Source: an uncultured Holophagaceae bacterium (GTDB lineage: Bacteria > Acidobacteriota > Holophagae > Holophagales > Holophagaceae). Taken from it: a stretch of 20,354 nucleotides of DNA. Below, in pieces: positions 1 through 6,517 of this stretch. The stretch is from positions 1 through 20,354 of the forward strand of contig CAITBU010000239.1 in assembly GCA_903890595.1 (NCBI GenBank). The letters run 5' to 3'. Position numbers and translations under genes: made by a program. Below the pieces are notes generated by a model. It was given only the letters and a program-made list of their open reading frames with translations, ran no database searches and was not told the origin of the DNA. Numbering within the stretch: the first letter of the stretch is position 1; each line of letters starts with the position of its first letter.

Positions 1-166
1 CCACACCCGGGCCCTTTGATAGTGCTTTGGCTTCAAGAAGAAAAGATCACCATCAAGATCCAACCTTGGCGTGACGGCGCGCAAGTTGGGATGAAAAAGC
101 CCACCGCCAAGGCGCCAAGGACGCCAAGAGGTATCGACTCAGCCCGCATGGGTCTGCCGTAGGCGG

Positions 167-185
167 CTTCCGGCGCAGCCGGAAG
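167..185. repeat. Perfect 8-bp hairpin with GCA loop
   Basis: CTTCCGGC at 167-174 pairs perfectly with GCCGGAAG at 178-185 around a three-base loop, GCA. No T-run follows on either strand, so it is not an ordinary intrinsic terminator. The core GGC-GCA-GCC also appears in a second hairpin at 18951-18969. Confidence 0.6.
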
Positions 186-187
186 TG

Positions 188-243
188 ATCCCGGGGGCGC
201 CGGGGTAGCGTACCAAGTAGCGCAGCCCCGGCGCCCCCGGGAT
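188..243. repeat. Perfect 18-bp GC-rich inverted repeat
   Basis: The arm at 188-205 (ATCCCGGGGGCGCCGGGG) is the exact reverse complement of 226-243, leaving a 20-nt loop. Such a stem would be extremely stable as RNA or as a DNA cruciform. It sits at the centre of the module bounded by the inverted CCAAG arrays, and no T-run follows it. Confidence 0.8.
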
Positions 244-379
244 ACAACCCATGCAGTCAGACGAGGTACCCCCGGTAGGTACGGAGCTGATTGCCCTGCC
301 CAAGGGGCCGTGCATTTCTTGGCGCTCTTGGCGCCTTGGCGGTGATCAGTGTCGTTCCAGCGGGATGTGCGCCCATAGC

Positions 380-667
380 CTAGCCGCCGCCGCGCTGGAA
401 GCCGCGATGAAAGCGGGCTAGGAAGGCCTCGACGGCCTCCGGCTCATGGCCCCGCAGGCGGATCTCCACCCGTAACCGCGGCATGGCCAGATGGCCGATG
501 GGCAGGGGGGCCAGGGGCAGCAGGTCCAGGGTCCAGCCCTGGGTGGCGTCGCCCTGGATGATCCGCTCACCCTCCACCCGATAGTCCCGGTCCGCCACAG
601 CCCCCGGCAGCAGCCGGAAGAAGTCCGCCCGGTCGATGGTCATATCCAGCGTGACGGTGGGTTGCAT
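380..667 (-). CDS. Uncharacterised 95-aa protein, last gene of aor operon
   Basis: I do not recognise this family. The protein is 95 residues long, without signal peptide, membrane helix or cysteine pairs. Visible traits are an acidic N-terminal half, a Pro/Leu-rich centre (residues about 48-60) and a C-terminus rich in Arg and Phe that ends in GGG. The ATG lies only 6 nt after the stop of the MoaD-like gene, so it is almost certainly co-transcribed and perhaps translationally coupled to the aor genes. By position it could assist tungstopterin insertion or enzyme assembly. The terminal glycines recall MoaD-type proteins, but I see no clear beta-grasp pattern. The role is inferred from context only. 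Confidence 0.7.
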   Translation of the reverse strand: MQPTVTLDMTIDRADFFRLLPGAVADRDYRVEGERIIQGDATQGWTLDLLPLAPLPIGHLAMPRLRVEIRLRGHEPEAVEAFLARFHRGFQRGGG

Positions 668-673
668 GGCGCC

Positions 674-928
674 TCAGCCGCCCGCCACAGGGGGCCAGAC
701 GGCCAGGACCTGGCCCTCCTGGAGGACCCGGCTCGACAGCTCGGCGACCGGTACCCACACGCCATCCAGCAGCACGATGGCGCACTGGCCCGGGGGGACG
801 CCCTGGCGCTGGAGGGCGTCCAGCAGGGTGGCACCCGGGGGCAGCTCCAGCTCCATCCAGAGCCGGGACCGGCACTCGGGAGGGAGGTGGACGCCCAGGG
901 AGGCGAACAGCTTCAGGGTGATCTTCAT
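674..928 (-). CDS. aorD: MoaD/ThiS-like ubiquitin-fold protein of the aor operon
   Basis: This 84-residue protein begins MKITLKLFASLG, has the beta-grasp pattern ELPPGATLLDAL near residues 27-37 and ends PPVAGG. The terminal Gly-Gly is the hallmark of MoaD and ThiS carriers, which are adenylated by an MoeB/ThiF-type enzyme and then carry sulfur as thiocarboxylate. MoaD-like genes are known companions of tungsten aldehyde oxidoreductases (aorD of Aromatoleum aromaticum), where they are thought to serve metal-pterin assembly. The start overlaps the aorC stop by 4 nt (ATGA), indicating coupled translation. No MoeB or MoaE partner is visible in the window. Assignment to the family is firm; the dedicated role is inferred. 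Confidence 0.85.
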   Translation of the reverse strand: MKITLKLFASLGVHLPPECRSRLWMELELPPGATLLDALQRQGVPPGQCAIVLLDGVWVPVAELSSRVLQEGQVLAVWPPVAGG

Positions 929-2169
929 CCCAGCTTCTGGGCCGCCCCAAGGTAGGCCTGCATGACCTGGGTGGGGTCCTGCATGAGGCGGGCCTTCCAG
1001 ACGCCCAGCTTGACCCGGCCCTCGATGAGGCCGCGCAGGGCACCGACGTGGTTGGTGAAGCCCACACTGTTGGCCCCCACGAGCCGCTCGCCGTCGAACT
1101 GCAGGTTCAGGTAGCGCCAGTGACTGGGATCCACGACCTCAGTGGACTCGCCCCCGGGGACGCCCTCCCACAGGCCGAAGGAGGAGGACACCAGGCCCAG
1201 GGTGGTGAGCACGTTGAAGACCAGGCTGCCCTTGAAGGCGGCCGGCCGGCCCGCCATGTTGAGGGCGGCGATGCGGCCCTGTTCCACGGCATTGGGCTGG
1301 ATGGCGTTGACCCCGCGCTGGCCCGTGAGGCAGTCCACGGACTCGGCCACGTCCCCGGCCGCGTACACGCCGGGCACACTGCTCTGCTGGTTGGGGTCCA
1401 CCACGATGCCCTGGCGGATCTCGATGCCGCTGCCCGCGAGGAAGCCCAGGTTGGGATCCACGCCCACGGCGCTGAGGTAGAAGTCTGCGGGCAGGATGCG
1501 GCCTTCGCCCAGGTCCACCTGGAGGACGCCGTCTACGGAGGTGAGGCCCTTCGGCTGGGTGTGGGTGAGGATCTTCACGCCCTTGGCCTCGCACCAGCTG
1601 CGCAGGAGGCCGCTGGCGGTGGGGTTCATCATGCGGCGCACCATGTAGCCGCTGCGCACCAGGATGGTGAGGTCCACGCCCCGGGAGAGCAGGCCCTCCA
1701 TGATGATGCAGCCCACGAAGCCGGCGCCCATCTGGACCACGCGGGCCCCGGGCTTGGCTTTTTCAAGAATGGCCCGGGCATCCGCCAGGGTCCAGCAGGC
1801 GTGCACGCCCGGCAGGTCGATGCCGGGAATCTTTTCCAGACTCGGGCGGGAGCCCGTGGCGATGAGCAGACGGTCATAGGGCAGGCTGCTGCCACTGCTC
1901 AGGGCCACCGTGCGAGCGGCGGTGTCCACGGACTGGGCTTGCGCCTTGACCAGCACAATGCGGAGGCGGTCGTAGTGGCCGGGCTCCTTGCGCAGGTGCG
2001 TCCCCGCTTCGGGGATGTCCCCCTTCAGCAGGTAGGGGATGGCCATGCGGGAGTAGGGCGCCTCCCCTTCGCCGCAGAGGATGGTGATCTCTGCGGCGGG
2101 GTCGGCCTTGCGCAGGGTCTCCGCGGCAACCACGCCCGCGGGACCGCTTCCAACGATGAGGTGGCGCAT
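925..2169 (-). CDS. aorC: FAD/NAD(P)-dependent reductase subunit of aldehyde oxidoreductase
   Basis: This 414-residue flavoprotein belongs to the pyridine nucleotide-disulfide oxidoreductase fold. An N-terminal dinucleotide motif GSGPAG (residues 7-12) binds FAD, a second motif GAGFVG (148-153) should bind NAD(H), and YAAGDV (269-274) is the second FAD box. There is no redox-active CxxxxC pair, so it resembles rubredoxin/ferredoxin reductases rather than disulfide reductases. Size and order match AorC of the Aromatoleum aldehyde oxidoreductase, which passes electrons from the ferredoxin-like AorA to NAD+. The start lies 3 nt after the aorB stop. That identity rests on context plus family, since similar proteins serve other enzymes. 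Confidence 0.88.
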   Translation of the reverse strand: MRHLIVGSGPAGVVAAETLRKADPAAEITILCGEGEAPYSRMAIPYLLKGDIPEAGTHLRKEPGHYDRLRIVLVKAQAQSVDTAARTVALSSGSSLPYDRLLIATGSRPSLEKIPGIDLPGVHACWTLADARAILEKAKPGARVVQMGAGFVGCIIMEGLLSRGVDLTILVRSGYMVRRMMNPTASGLLRSWCEAKGVKILTHTQPKGLTSVDGVLQVDLGEGRILPADFYLSAVGVDPNLGFLAGSGIEIRQGIVVDPNQQSSVPGVYAAGDVAESVDCLTGQRGVNAIQPNAVEQGRIAALNMAGRPAAFKGSLVFNVLTTLGLVSSSFGLWEGVPGGESTEVVDPSHWRYLNLQFDGERLVGANSVGFTNHVGALRGLIEGRVKLGVWKARLMQDPTQVMQAYLGAAQKLG

Positions 2170-2172
2170 GGA

Positions 2173-4023
2173 TCAGAGGCCGAGGCGGGTGCGGGTCGCG
2201 TCGGTGGGAACGCCATCGGCGCTCCAGCCACGGACCTGGTAGTACTCCGGCATCATGATGTCCAGGCGGGCAACCGCACCCTTCTGGGGACCGCTGTTGG
2301 CGGGCTCATTGAGGAGGCGCGGTGGCAGGGTGTCGTCCTTGCCCGTGATGCCAGCGGCCAGATTGAACTCGCGCTCCATGTTCCAGATGCGCTCGCCAAT
2401 CAGGAGCAGGCGATCGTCGGACCAGTCGCCTTCGCAGGCGGCCTGAATCTGGGGCTGGATGTCCTGGAGGCCCCAGGCAAAGGTGGTGAAGAGGCAGAGA
2501 CCGCTGGAGTCCACCACCGCCGTCAGGTCCTGGAAGGCCTTGAGCATGGCGGGCTTCCCTTCGGTGGCCTGGGGCTCCATCTTCACGGGGATGCCCAGCA
2601 CTTCGGGGGAGACCATGTAGCCACGGAGGTGGCAGGCGCCGCGGTTGCTCGTGGCGTAGGCCAGGCCCATGCCCTGGAGGGCACGGCCATCGTAGGCCGG
2701 GAACTCCTGGCCCTTGACGCTCATGGAGAGCTCGGGGCGGCCGTACTTCGCACAGAGGCGCTTGGAGCCCTGCCCGATGGCCACACCGAACCCTTCGCCC
2801 TTGGCGGTCCACTCCGCCAGGGTCACCAGGGCCTCGGCGGAGCCCCAGGTCAGCTTGAGACCGACCTCGGCTTCCGTGAGGATGCCCAGCTCGTAGAGCT
2901 CCATGGCGGCGCCAACCGTGGCCCCGAAAGAGATGGGGTCGTAGCCGTCCTCATTGCAGAGGAAGTTGGCGTAGGTGAGGGCTTCCAGATCCTTGACGCC
3001 GTTGGCGGCGCCCAGGGCCCAGGCAGCCTCGTACTCCAGCCCGCCGGAGGCCCCGTGGTACTGTGGCTTGTCCTTGACGCTGAAGTGGCCCGGATCCATG
3101 CGGGAGATGCGGCCGCAGGCGATGGTGCAGCCGAAGCAGGCACCGTTGGTGACCAGGTTGGCCTTGCCGTCGGTCTCGCGCTTCTCGTGCATGGCCTCGC
3201 CGCCGATCGAGTTGGCAGACTCGAACTGCGTGTCCTTGTGGTTGCGGGTGGGCAGTGCGCCCAGCTCATTGATGACATTCATGAGCACCTGGGTGCCGTA
3301 GGTGGGCAGGCCCACGCCGGTCACACCGTTGCCCGCCAGCACCTTCTTGCCCGCATCCACAGCGGTGAAGAAGGCCTCGGGATTCGCAATCTGGTAGGCA
3401 CTGGTCAGGGTGCCCCGCACGGCCACGGCCTTGAGGTTCTTGGAGCCCATGACGGCGCCCACGCCGGACCGTCCGGCCGCCCGGTGCAGGTCGTTGACGA
3501 TGCCGGCAAAGAGCACCTTGTTCTCCCCGGCGCGGCCGATGGAGGCCACGCGGATCTGGGGATCCTGGTGCTGCTTCTTGATGACTTCCTCGGTCTCCCA
3601 GACGGTCTTGCCCCACAGGTGCGCGGCGTCCACCAGCTCGGCAGTGCCGTCATTGATGAGGAGGTAGACCGGCTTGGGGGAGGTGCCCTCGAAGATGACC
3701 ATGTCCCAGCCTGCGAACTTCAGCTCGGCGCCGAAGAAGCCGCCGGAGTTGGAGCAGGCGATGGCATTGGTGAGGGGGCCCTTGGTGACAACGGAGTAGC
3801 GCCCGCCCGTGGCCGCCATGGTGCCCGTGAGGGGGCCGGTGACGAAGATGAGCTTGTTGCCGTCAGCCAGGGGGTCAACCTTGGGGTCGATCTCGTTCAC
3901 CAGGTACTTGGTGGCGAGGCCGCGCTGGCCCAGGTAGTCCTTGGCCCAGTCCATGTTGAGGGGCTCGGCGACGCAGGTGCCGGCCGTGAGGTTCACGCGG
4001 AGAACTTGCTTGGTCCATGCCAT
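2173..4023 (-). CDS. aorB: Tungsten-dependent aldehyde ferredoxin oxidoreductase, catalytic subunit
   Basis: This 616-residue enzyme oxidises aldehydes to carboxylic acids at a tungsten bis-pterin, in the cytoplasm. The N-terminal AFOR domain includes GGRYSVVTKGPLTN (residues 73-86) and the family signature HRAAGRSGVGAVMGSKNLKA (180-199). The [4Fe-4S] ligands are C296, C299, C303 and C510, with spacing like Pyrococcus furiosus AOR. NRGACHLRGY (460-469) holds the conserved active-site His. The frame is open for 34 more codons upstream, but the start at 4023 is preceded by GAGGAG at good spacing, gives the usual family N-terminus (MAWTKQ) and follows the aorA stop by 10 nt. The actual substrate cannot be read from sequence. 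Confidence 0.95.
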   Translation of the reverse strand: MAWTKQVLRVNLTAGTCVAEPLNMDWAKDYLGQRGLATKYLVNEIDPKVDPLADGNKLIFVTGPLTGTMAATGGRYSVVTKGPLTNAIACSNSGGFFGAELKFAGWDMVIFEGTSPKPVYLLINDGTAELVDAAHLWGKTVWETEEVIKKQHQDPQIRVASIGRAGENKVLFAGIVNDLHRAAGRSGVGAVMGSKNLKAVAVRGTLTSAYQIANPEAFFTAVDAGKKVLAGNGVTGVGLPTYGTQVLMNVINELGALPTRNHKDTQFESANSIGGEAMHEKRETDGKANLVTNGACFGCTIACGRISRMDPGHFSVKDKPQYHGASGGLEYEAAWALGAANGVKDLEALTYANFLCNEDGYDPISFGATVGAAMELYELGILTEAEVGLKLTWGSAEALVTLAEWTAKGEGFGVAIGQGSKRLCAKYGRPELSMSVKGQEFPAYDGRALQGMGLAYATSNRGACHLRGYMVSPEVLGIPVKMEPQATEGKPAMLKAFQDLTAVVDSSGLCLFTTFAWGLQDIQPQIQAACEGDWSDDRLLLIGERIWNMEREFNLAAGITGKDDTLPPRLLNEPANSGPQKGAVARLDIMMPEYYQVRGWSADGVPTDATRTRLGL

Positions 4024-4033
4024 GGGATTCTCC

Positions 4034-4516
4034 TCACACCGTCGCAGGGTTGGTGTCGGTCTTGCCGGCCCACTGGCGCATCTTGTCCAGCCCGGTCCAG
4101 TCGGCGTCCACATAGGTGATGGCACCCGTGGGGCAGGCCTTCTCGCAGGCGGGGCCGGAAGCGCCGACGCAGAGGTCGCACTTCTGCACCTTGCCGGTAT
4201 CGCTGACGTAGTTGATGGTGCCGAAGGGGCAGGCGATGGTGCACACCTTGCAGCCCACGCAGGAGGGCTCCAGCACCACCTTGGCGCCCGTGACCGGGTC
4301 GAGGCGGATGGCGTCCGTGGGACAGGCCATCATGCACCAGGCCTCGTCGCACTGGGTGCAGGTGTAGGGCACGAAGCGGCCCGGCTCATGGAAGGTGAAC
4401 ACCTTGATCCGGGACTTCGCGATGGTGAAGCTCCGGTGGTTCTCCCAGGCGCACGCCATCTCGCACTGGAGACAGCCTGTGCACTTGTTGGGATCGAGGT
4501 GGAGGGATTTCTGCAT
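4034..4516 (-). CDS. aorA: Four-cluster ferredoxin-like electron-transfer subunit
   Basis: This 160-residue protein has sixteen cysteines in four groups: C12-C15-C18-C22, C53-C56-C61-C65, C86-C89-C92-C96 and C113-C116-C124-C128. They fit four [4Fe-4S] clusters in the arrangement of DMSO-reductase/HycB-type iron-sulfur subunits and of AorA. It should carry electrons from the tungsten enzyme to the flavin subunit. It is the promoter-proximal gene of the operon. I chose the ATG at 4516 because AGGAGG stands upstream of it and the first cysteine motif begins at residue 12. A longer in-frame extension to 4621 has no family resemblance. No twin-arginine signal is present, so the complex is cytoplasmic. 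Confidence 0.93.
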   Translation of the reverse strand: MQKSLHLDPNKCTGCLQCEMACAWENHRSFTIAKSRIKVFTFHEPGRFVPYTCTQCDEAWCMMACPTDAIRLDPVTGAKVVLEPSCVGCKVCTIACPFGTINYVSDTGKVQKCDLCVGASGPACEKACPTGAITYVDADWTGLDKMRQWAGKTDTNPATV

Positions 4517-4720
4517 GAGGGGCCTCCTGAGGGTGGGACGGGAACGGAGTGGATGGCGATGATCATAAAACGAATAACGCTCCCCACACCGACCCTTTTT
4601 TCGGCCGCCCTCTCCTGGCAAATAGCATATCTTAACTAACCTATTTGTTATTGTTTGCGTTTATTGTAGAGATTGATTCTCAATACTTTTACCAGTCATT
4701 AGCCGGACTGCACTGAAAAG
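4517..4720 (-). promoter_or_regulatory. AT-rich leader and promoter region of the aor operon
   Basis: This stretch is markedly AT-rich between about 4560 and 4700 compared with the GC-rich surroundings, as expected for a regulated promoter. On the minus strand TACAAT (4663-4668) could be a -10 element, but no good -35 stands 17 bp upstream, which would suit an activator-dependent promoter. The transcript would have a leader of roughly 140 nt. I looked for a molybdenum/tungsten cofactor riboswitch and did not recognise one. Confidence 0.4.
4668..4682 (-). promoter_or_regulatory. Possible Fur-like operator
   Basis: The minus-strand 15-mer TGAGAATCAATCTCT matches the 7-1-7 Fur consensus TGATAATNATTATCA at 10 of 14 informative positions. 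It abuts the TACAAT hexamer that may be the -10 of the aor promoter, a place where binding would block RNA polymerase. An overlapping inverted repeat ATTGA-TTC-TCAAT lies at 4672-4684. Iron control would be sensible for an enzyme with at least five [4Fe-4S] clusters, but a single weak match is not proof. Confidence 0.3.
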
Positions 4721-4875
4721 GCTCACCACGAAGAACACGAAGGCGCCCTGCCCCACCCCGGGCATCCCCAAGGGGGCGGCGGCTGCGACCGGGGGGCCCT
4801 GGCCCGGAGGCCCTGTCGGCGCGGGCCGTCCCTTCCTGGTCCTTTCGGGCAGTTCTTCGTGTCCTTAGTGGAGCT
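4721..4875. repeat. Second intergenic module: inverted CGAAG arrays around GC-rich DNA
   Basis: CCACGAAGAACACGAAG at 4726-4742 is matched at 15 of 17 positions by the reverse complement of 4855-4871. The enclosed 110 bp is very GC-rich, with runs such as GGGGGGCCC and several short palindromes. The layout copies that of the module at 94-360, although the hexamer here is ACGAAG rather than GCCAAG. It fills the gap between the aor promoter and the 3' end of the transporter gene and contains no reading frame I can support. Confidence 0.6.
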
Positions 4876-4889
4876 CTTTGCAGGTCATG

Positions 4890-6374
4890 TTAAGACCCCT
4901 GCCGGGACTTCAGGCTCACGGTCGTGCCGCCGGCGCCCAGGAGCAGCATGATGACGGCCTGCACCATGGTCTTGTAGGACACCACGGCCCCGCCCCAGAG
5001 GGCCGAGCGCAGGAACAGGAGCCCAGCCACCAGCAGCAGCACGTAGATCCCCAGCATGATCTTCCGGGCCTTCTCGTTGGTTGCCGGGGTGTCGGCGGAG
5101 AAGACCCGGTCATAGAAGACCAGACCGATGGCAGCGACGACATTGAGGGCGACAAAGATCAGCCAGAAGTTGCGGGCCGCCGCCGCAGCACCGGGCAGGC
5201 CCACCATGGGCTTGAGCATGGAGCCGTAGAGCATGCCGCCCAGGCTGGAGCCGATGAGGCTGCCGATGACGCCATAGAGAAAGGCGTAGCCCATGTAGAC
5301 GGCCTTCTTGTCCGCCGGTGCCACCAGGCCCACGTAGCTGTAGTACTTGGGGTGGGCGGTCATCTCCCCGATGGAGAAGACCGAGATACCCAGGATGAAC
5401 ACCCACACGTTGGTGGAGGCGGCAAGGCACAGGAAGCCCAGGGTCCCAATGACGATGCCCGTCACCATGGTGGGCAGGGGCCGGATGTTCTTCACGAGCC
5501 GGCTCACCACCACCTGCAGCAGGATGATGGTCCCGCCGTTGATGACCGTCACGTGCTCGGCGTCAAACTTGAGGGGGATGCCGATGCCCGCAAAGAGGCG
5601 GTTCACGGGAGCGGCGTCCACGAAGTCCCGCAGGTACCAGAGCACGGAGCCGAAGTTCTGGAAGTAGAGGATCCAGAAGCCGGAGTACACCACGATCATG
5701 AGCATGAAGCGGGCGTCCCCCAGCACCATGGCCGCGCTGTGGGCCACTTCCCGGAGGCTCTTGGTGTTCGCAGGCTTCGGCGGATCCTTGAAGAGAAACA
5801 GGGTCGGCAGCAGCATGGCCGCACAGTAGAGCGACGACGCAATGAAGACGTAGCGCCAGGAGAAGCCCTTGAGGATGCTCACCGCCAGCGGGGCCAGGAA
5901 GGCGCCGATGTTGATCATCCAGTAGTAGATGCCGAAGCCGAAGCCGGAGTTCTCCTCGGTGGTGGTGCGGGCCAGGGTGCCGCTGATGATGGGCTTGAAG
6001 AGGCCCGCACCGGTGGCCATGAGCAGGAGGGCGGCGAAGACCGCACCGTAGCCCGTGACGTTGCCGGCGACGAAGTAGCCGGCCGACAGGATGCAGAAGG
6101 AGAAGATGAGCATGCGCCGGTAGCCGTAGCGGTCCGCCAGAGCACCACCGGCGATGGGGATGACGTAGGTGAAGGCGTAGATGAGGCTCTGCAGGAAGCC
6201 CACGGACTGCTCCGTGAACCCCAGGCCCCCAGCACTCACCTTGTCCGTGAGGTAGACCGCCAGCACGGAGTTGAGGCCGTAGTAGGCAGCCCGCTCGAAG
6301 AGCTCCATGACGTTGGCCACCCAGAACACCCGGGGGAAGGTACGGAGGAGGCTGGCGGGCTTCGGATTGGACAT
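4890..6374 (-). CDS. POT/PTR2-family proton-coupled oligopeptide transporter
   Basis: This 494-residue inner-membrane protein belongs to the major facilitator superfamily. The diagnostic POT motif ExxERxxYY is present at residues 24-32 (ELFERAAYY), followed by GGALADRYGYRR (77-88), the MFS loop motif, and by YYWMINIGAFLAP, the second PTR2 signature. Twelve or more hydrophobic segments are visible, with two additional ones after residue 425. Family members import di- and tripeptides with protons. The frame is open 39 codons further upstream, but that extension is Arg/Pro-rich and the family N-terminus begins near residue 10 of my choice (6374). Shine-Dalgarno support is weak, and TATACT lies only 6 nt upstream of the ATG, so the transcript may be leaderless. 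Confidence 0.88.
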   Translation of the reverse strand: MSNPKPASLLRTFPRVFWVANVMELFERAAYYGLNSVLAVYLTDKVSAGGLGFTEQSVGFLQSLIYAFTYVIPIAGGALADRYGYRRMLIFSFCILSAGYFVAGNVTGYGAVFAALLLMATGAGLFKPIISGTLARTTTEENSGFGFGIYYWMINIGAFLAPLAVSILKGFSWRYVFIASSLYCAAMLLPTLFLFKDPPKPANTKSLREVAHSAAMVLGDARFMLMIVVYSGFWILYFQNFGSVLWYLRDFVDAAPVNRLFAGIGIPLKFDAEHVTVINGGTIILLQVVVSRLVKNIRPLPTMVTGIVIGTLGFLCLAASTNVWVFILGISVFSIGEMTAHPKYYSYVGLVAPADKKAVYMGYAFLYGVIGSLIGSSLGGMLYGSMLKPMVGLPGAAAAARNFWLIFVALNVVAAIGLVFYDRVFSADTPATNEKARKIMLGIYVLLLVAGLLFLRSALWGGAVVSYKTMVQAVIMLLLGAGGTTVSLKSRQGS

Positions 6375-6443
6375 CCGCCGAGTATAGCGGCGCCGTCCCC
6401 TTGGCGGCGGCGCGGATGGCGGCACGAAGCGCCACCCGTTGTT

Positions 6444-6468
6444 CTTGGTGCTTTGGTGCCTTGGTGGC
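6444..6468. repeat. Short CCAAG-type array in divergent intergenic region
   Basis: Read on the minus strand the segment contains ACCAAG, ACCAAA and ACCAAG at exact 8-bp spacing. It is a diverged relative of the arrays at 103-128, 319-343 and 17851-17877. It sits between the divergent starts of the POT transporter and arnD and is not part of either coding region as I set the starts. Confidence 0.55.
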
Positions 6469-6504
6469 AGAGTTGTTTTTCCTCTATTCATTGCGAATAG
6501 ACCT

Positions 6505-6510
6505 GAGAGG
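6505..6510 (+). promoter_or_regulatory. Ribosome binding site that fixes the arnD TTG start
   Basis: GAGAGG ends 7 nt before the TTG at 6518. The nearest upstream ATGs in frame (6401, 6416) would add about 40 residues that do not resemble the family, whereas the TTG start gives the exact N-terminus expected of ArnD (MKTISLRVDVDT). Confidence 0.65.
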
Positions 6511-6517
6511 CCCCCCT

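Larger units (their letters stand above)
94..360. repeat. Structured intergenic repeat module bounded by inverted CCAAG arrays
   Basis: The region 1-379 contains no convincing gene. At 103-128 the hexamer GCCAAG occurs three times at 8-9 bp spacing, preceded by GATGAAAAAGCC. At 319-343 the same array occurs in reverse complement and is followed by GGTGATCAGTGTCGTTCC. Between them lie two perfect hairpins (167-185 and 188-243). The outer ends recur, joined together, at 17840-17900, so this looks like a defined element rather than random low complexity. I infer a MITE-like or REP-like dispersed repeat. No transposase is visible in the window. Confidence 0.7.

Noticed and set aside
94..130. A CRISPR array
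   Set aside because: The repeated units are hexamers at 8-9 bp spacing without unique spacers of 30 bp or more, so this is not CRISPR.
1048..4119. A 1023-codon open frame on the plus strand opposite the aor genes
   Set aside because: It is antisense to three genes with clear motifs and has a composition dominated by Gly, Ala, His and Val, as expected from the reverse complement of GC-rich codons. It has no domain, and no start signal was apparent.
4024..4125. A longer N-terminus for AorB
   Set aside because: The extra 34 residues overlap the aorA coding end, are Pro/Thr/Arg-rich and unlike the family, whereas the start at 4023 has a good ribosome binding site.
4517..4662. A molybdenum/tungsten cofactor riboswitch in the aor leader
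   Set aside because: The leader is long enough, and such control would suit the operon, but I could not find the conserved stems of that RNA class. A covariance-model search of this leader would settle it.
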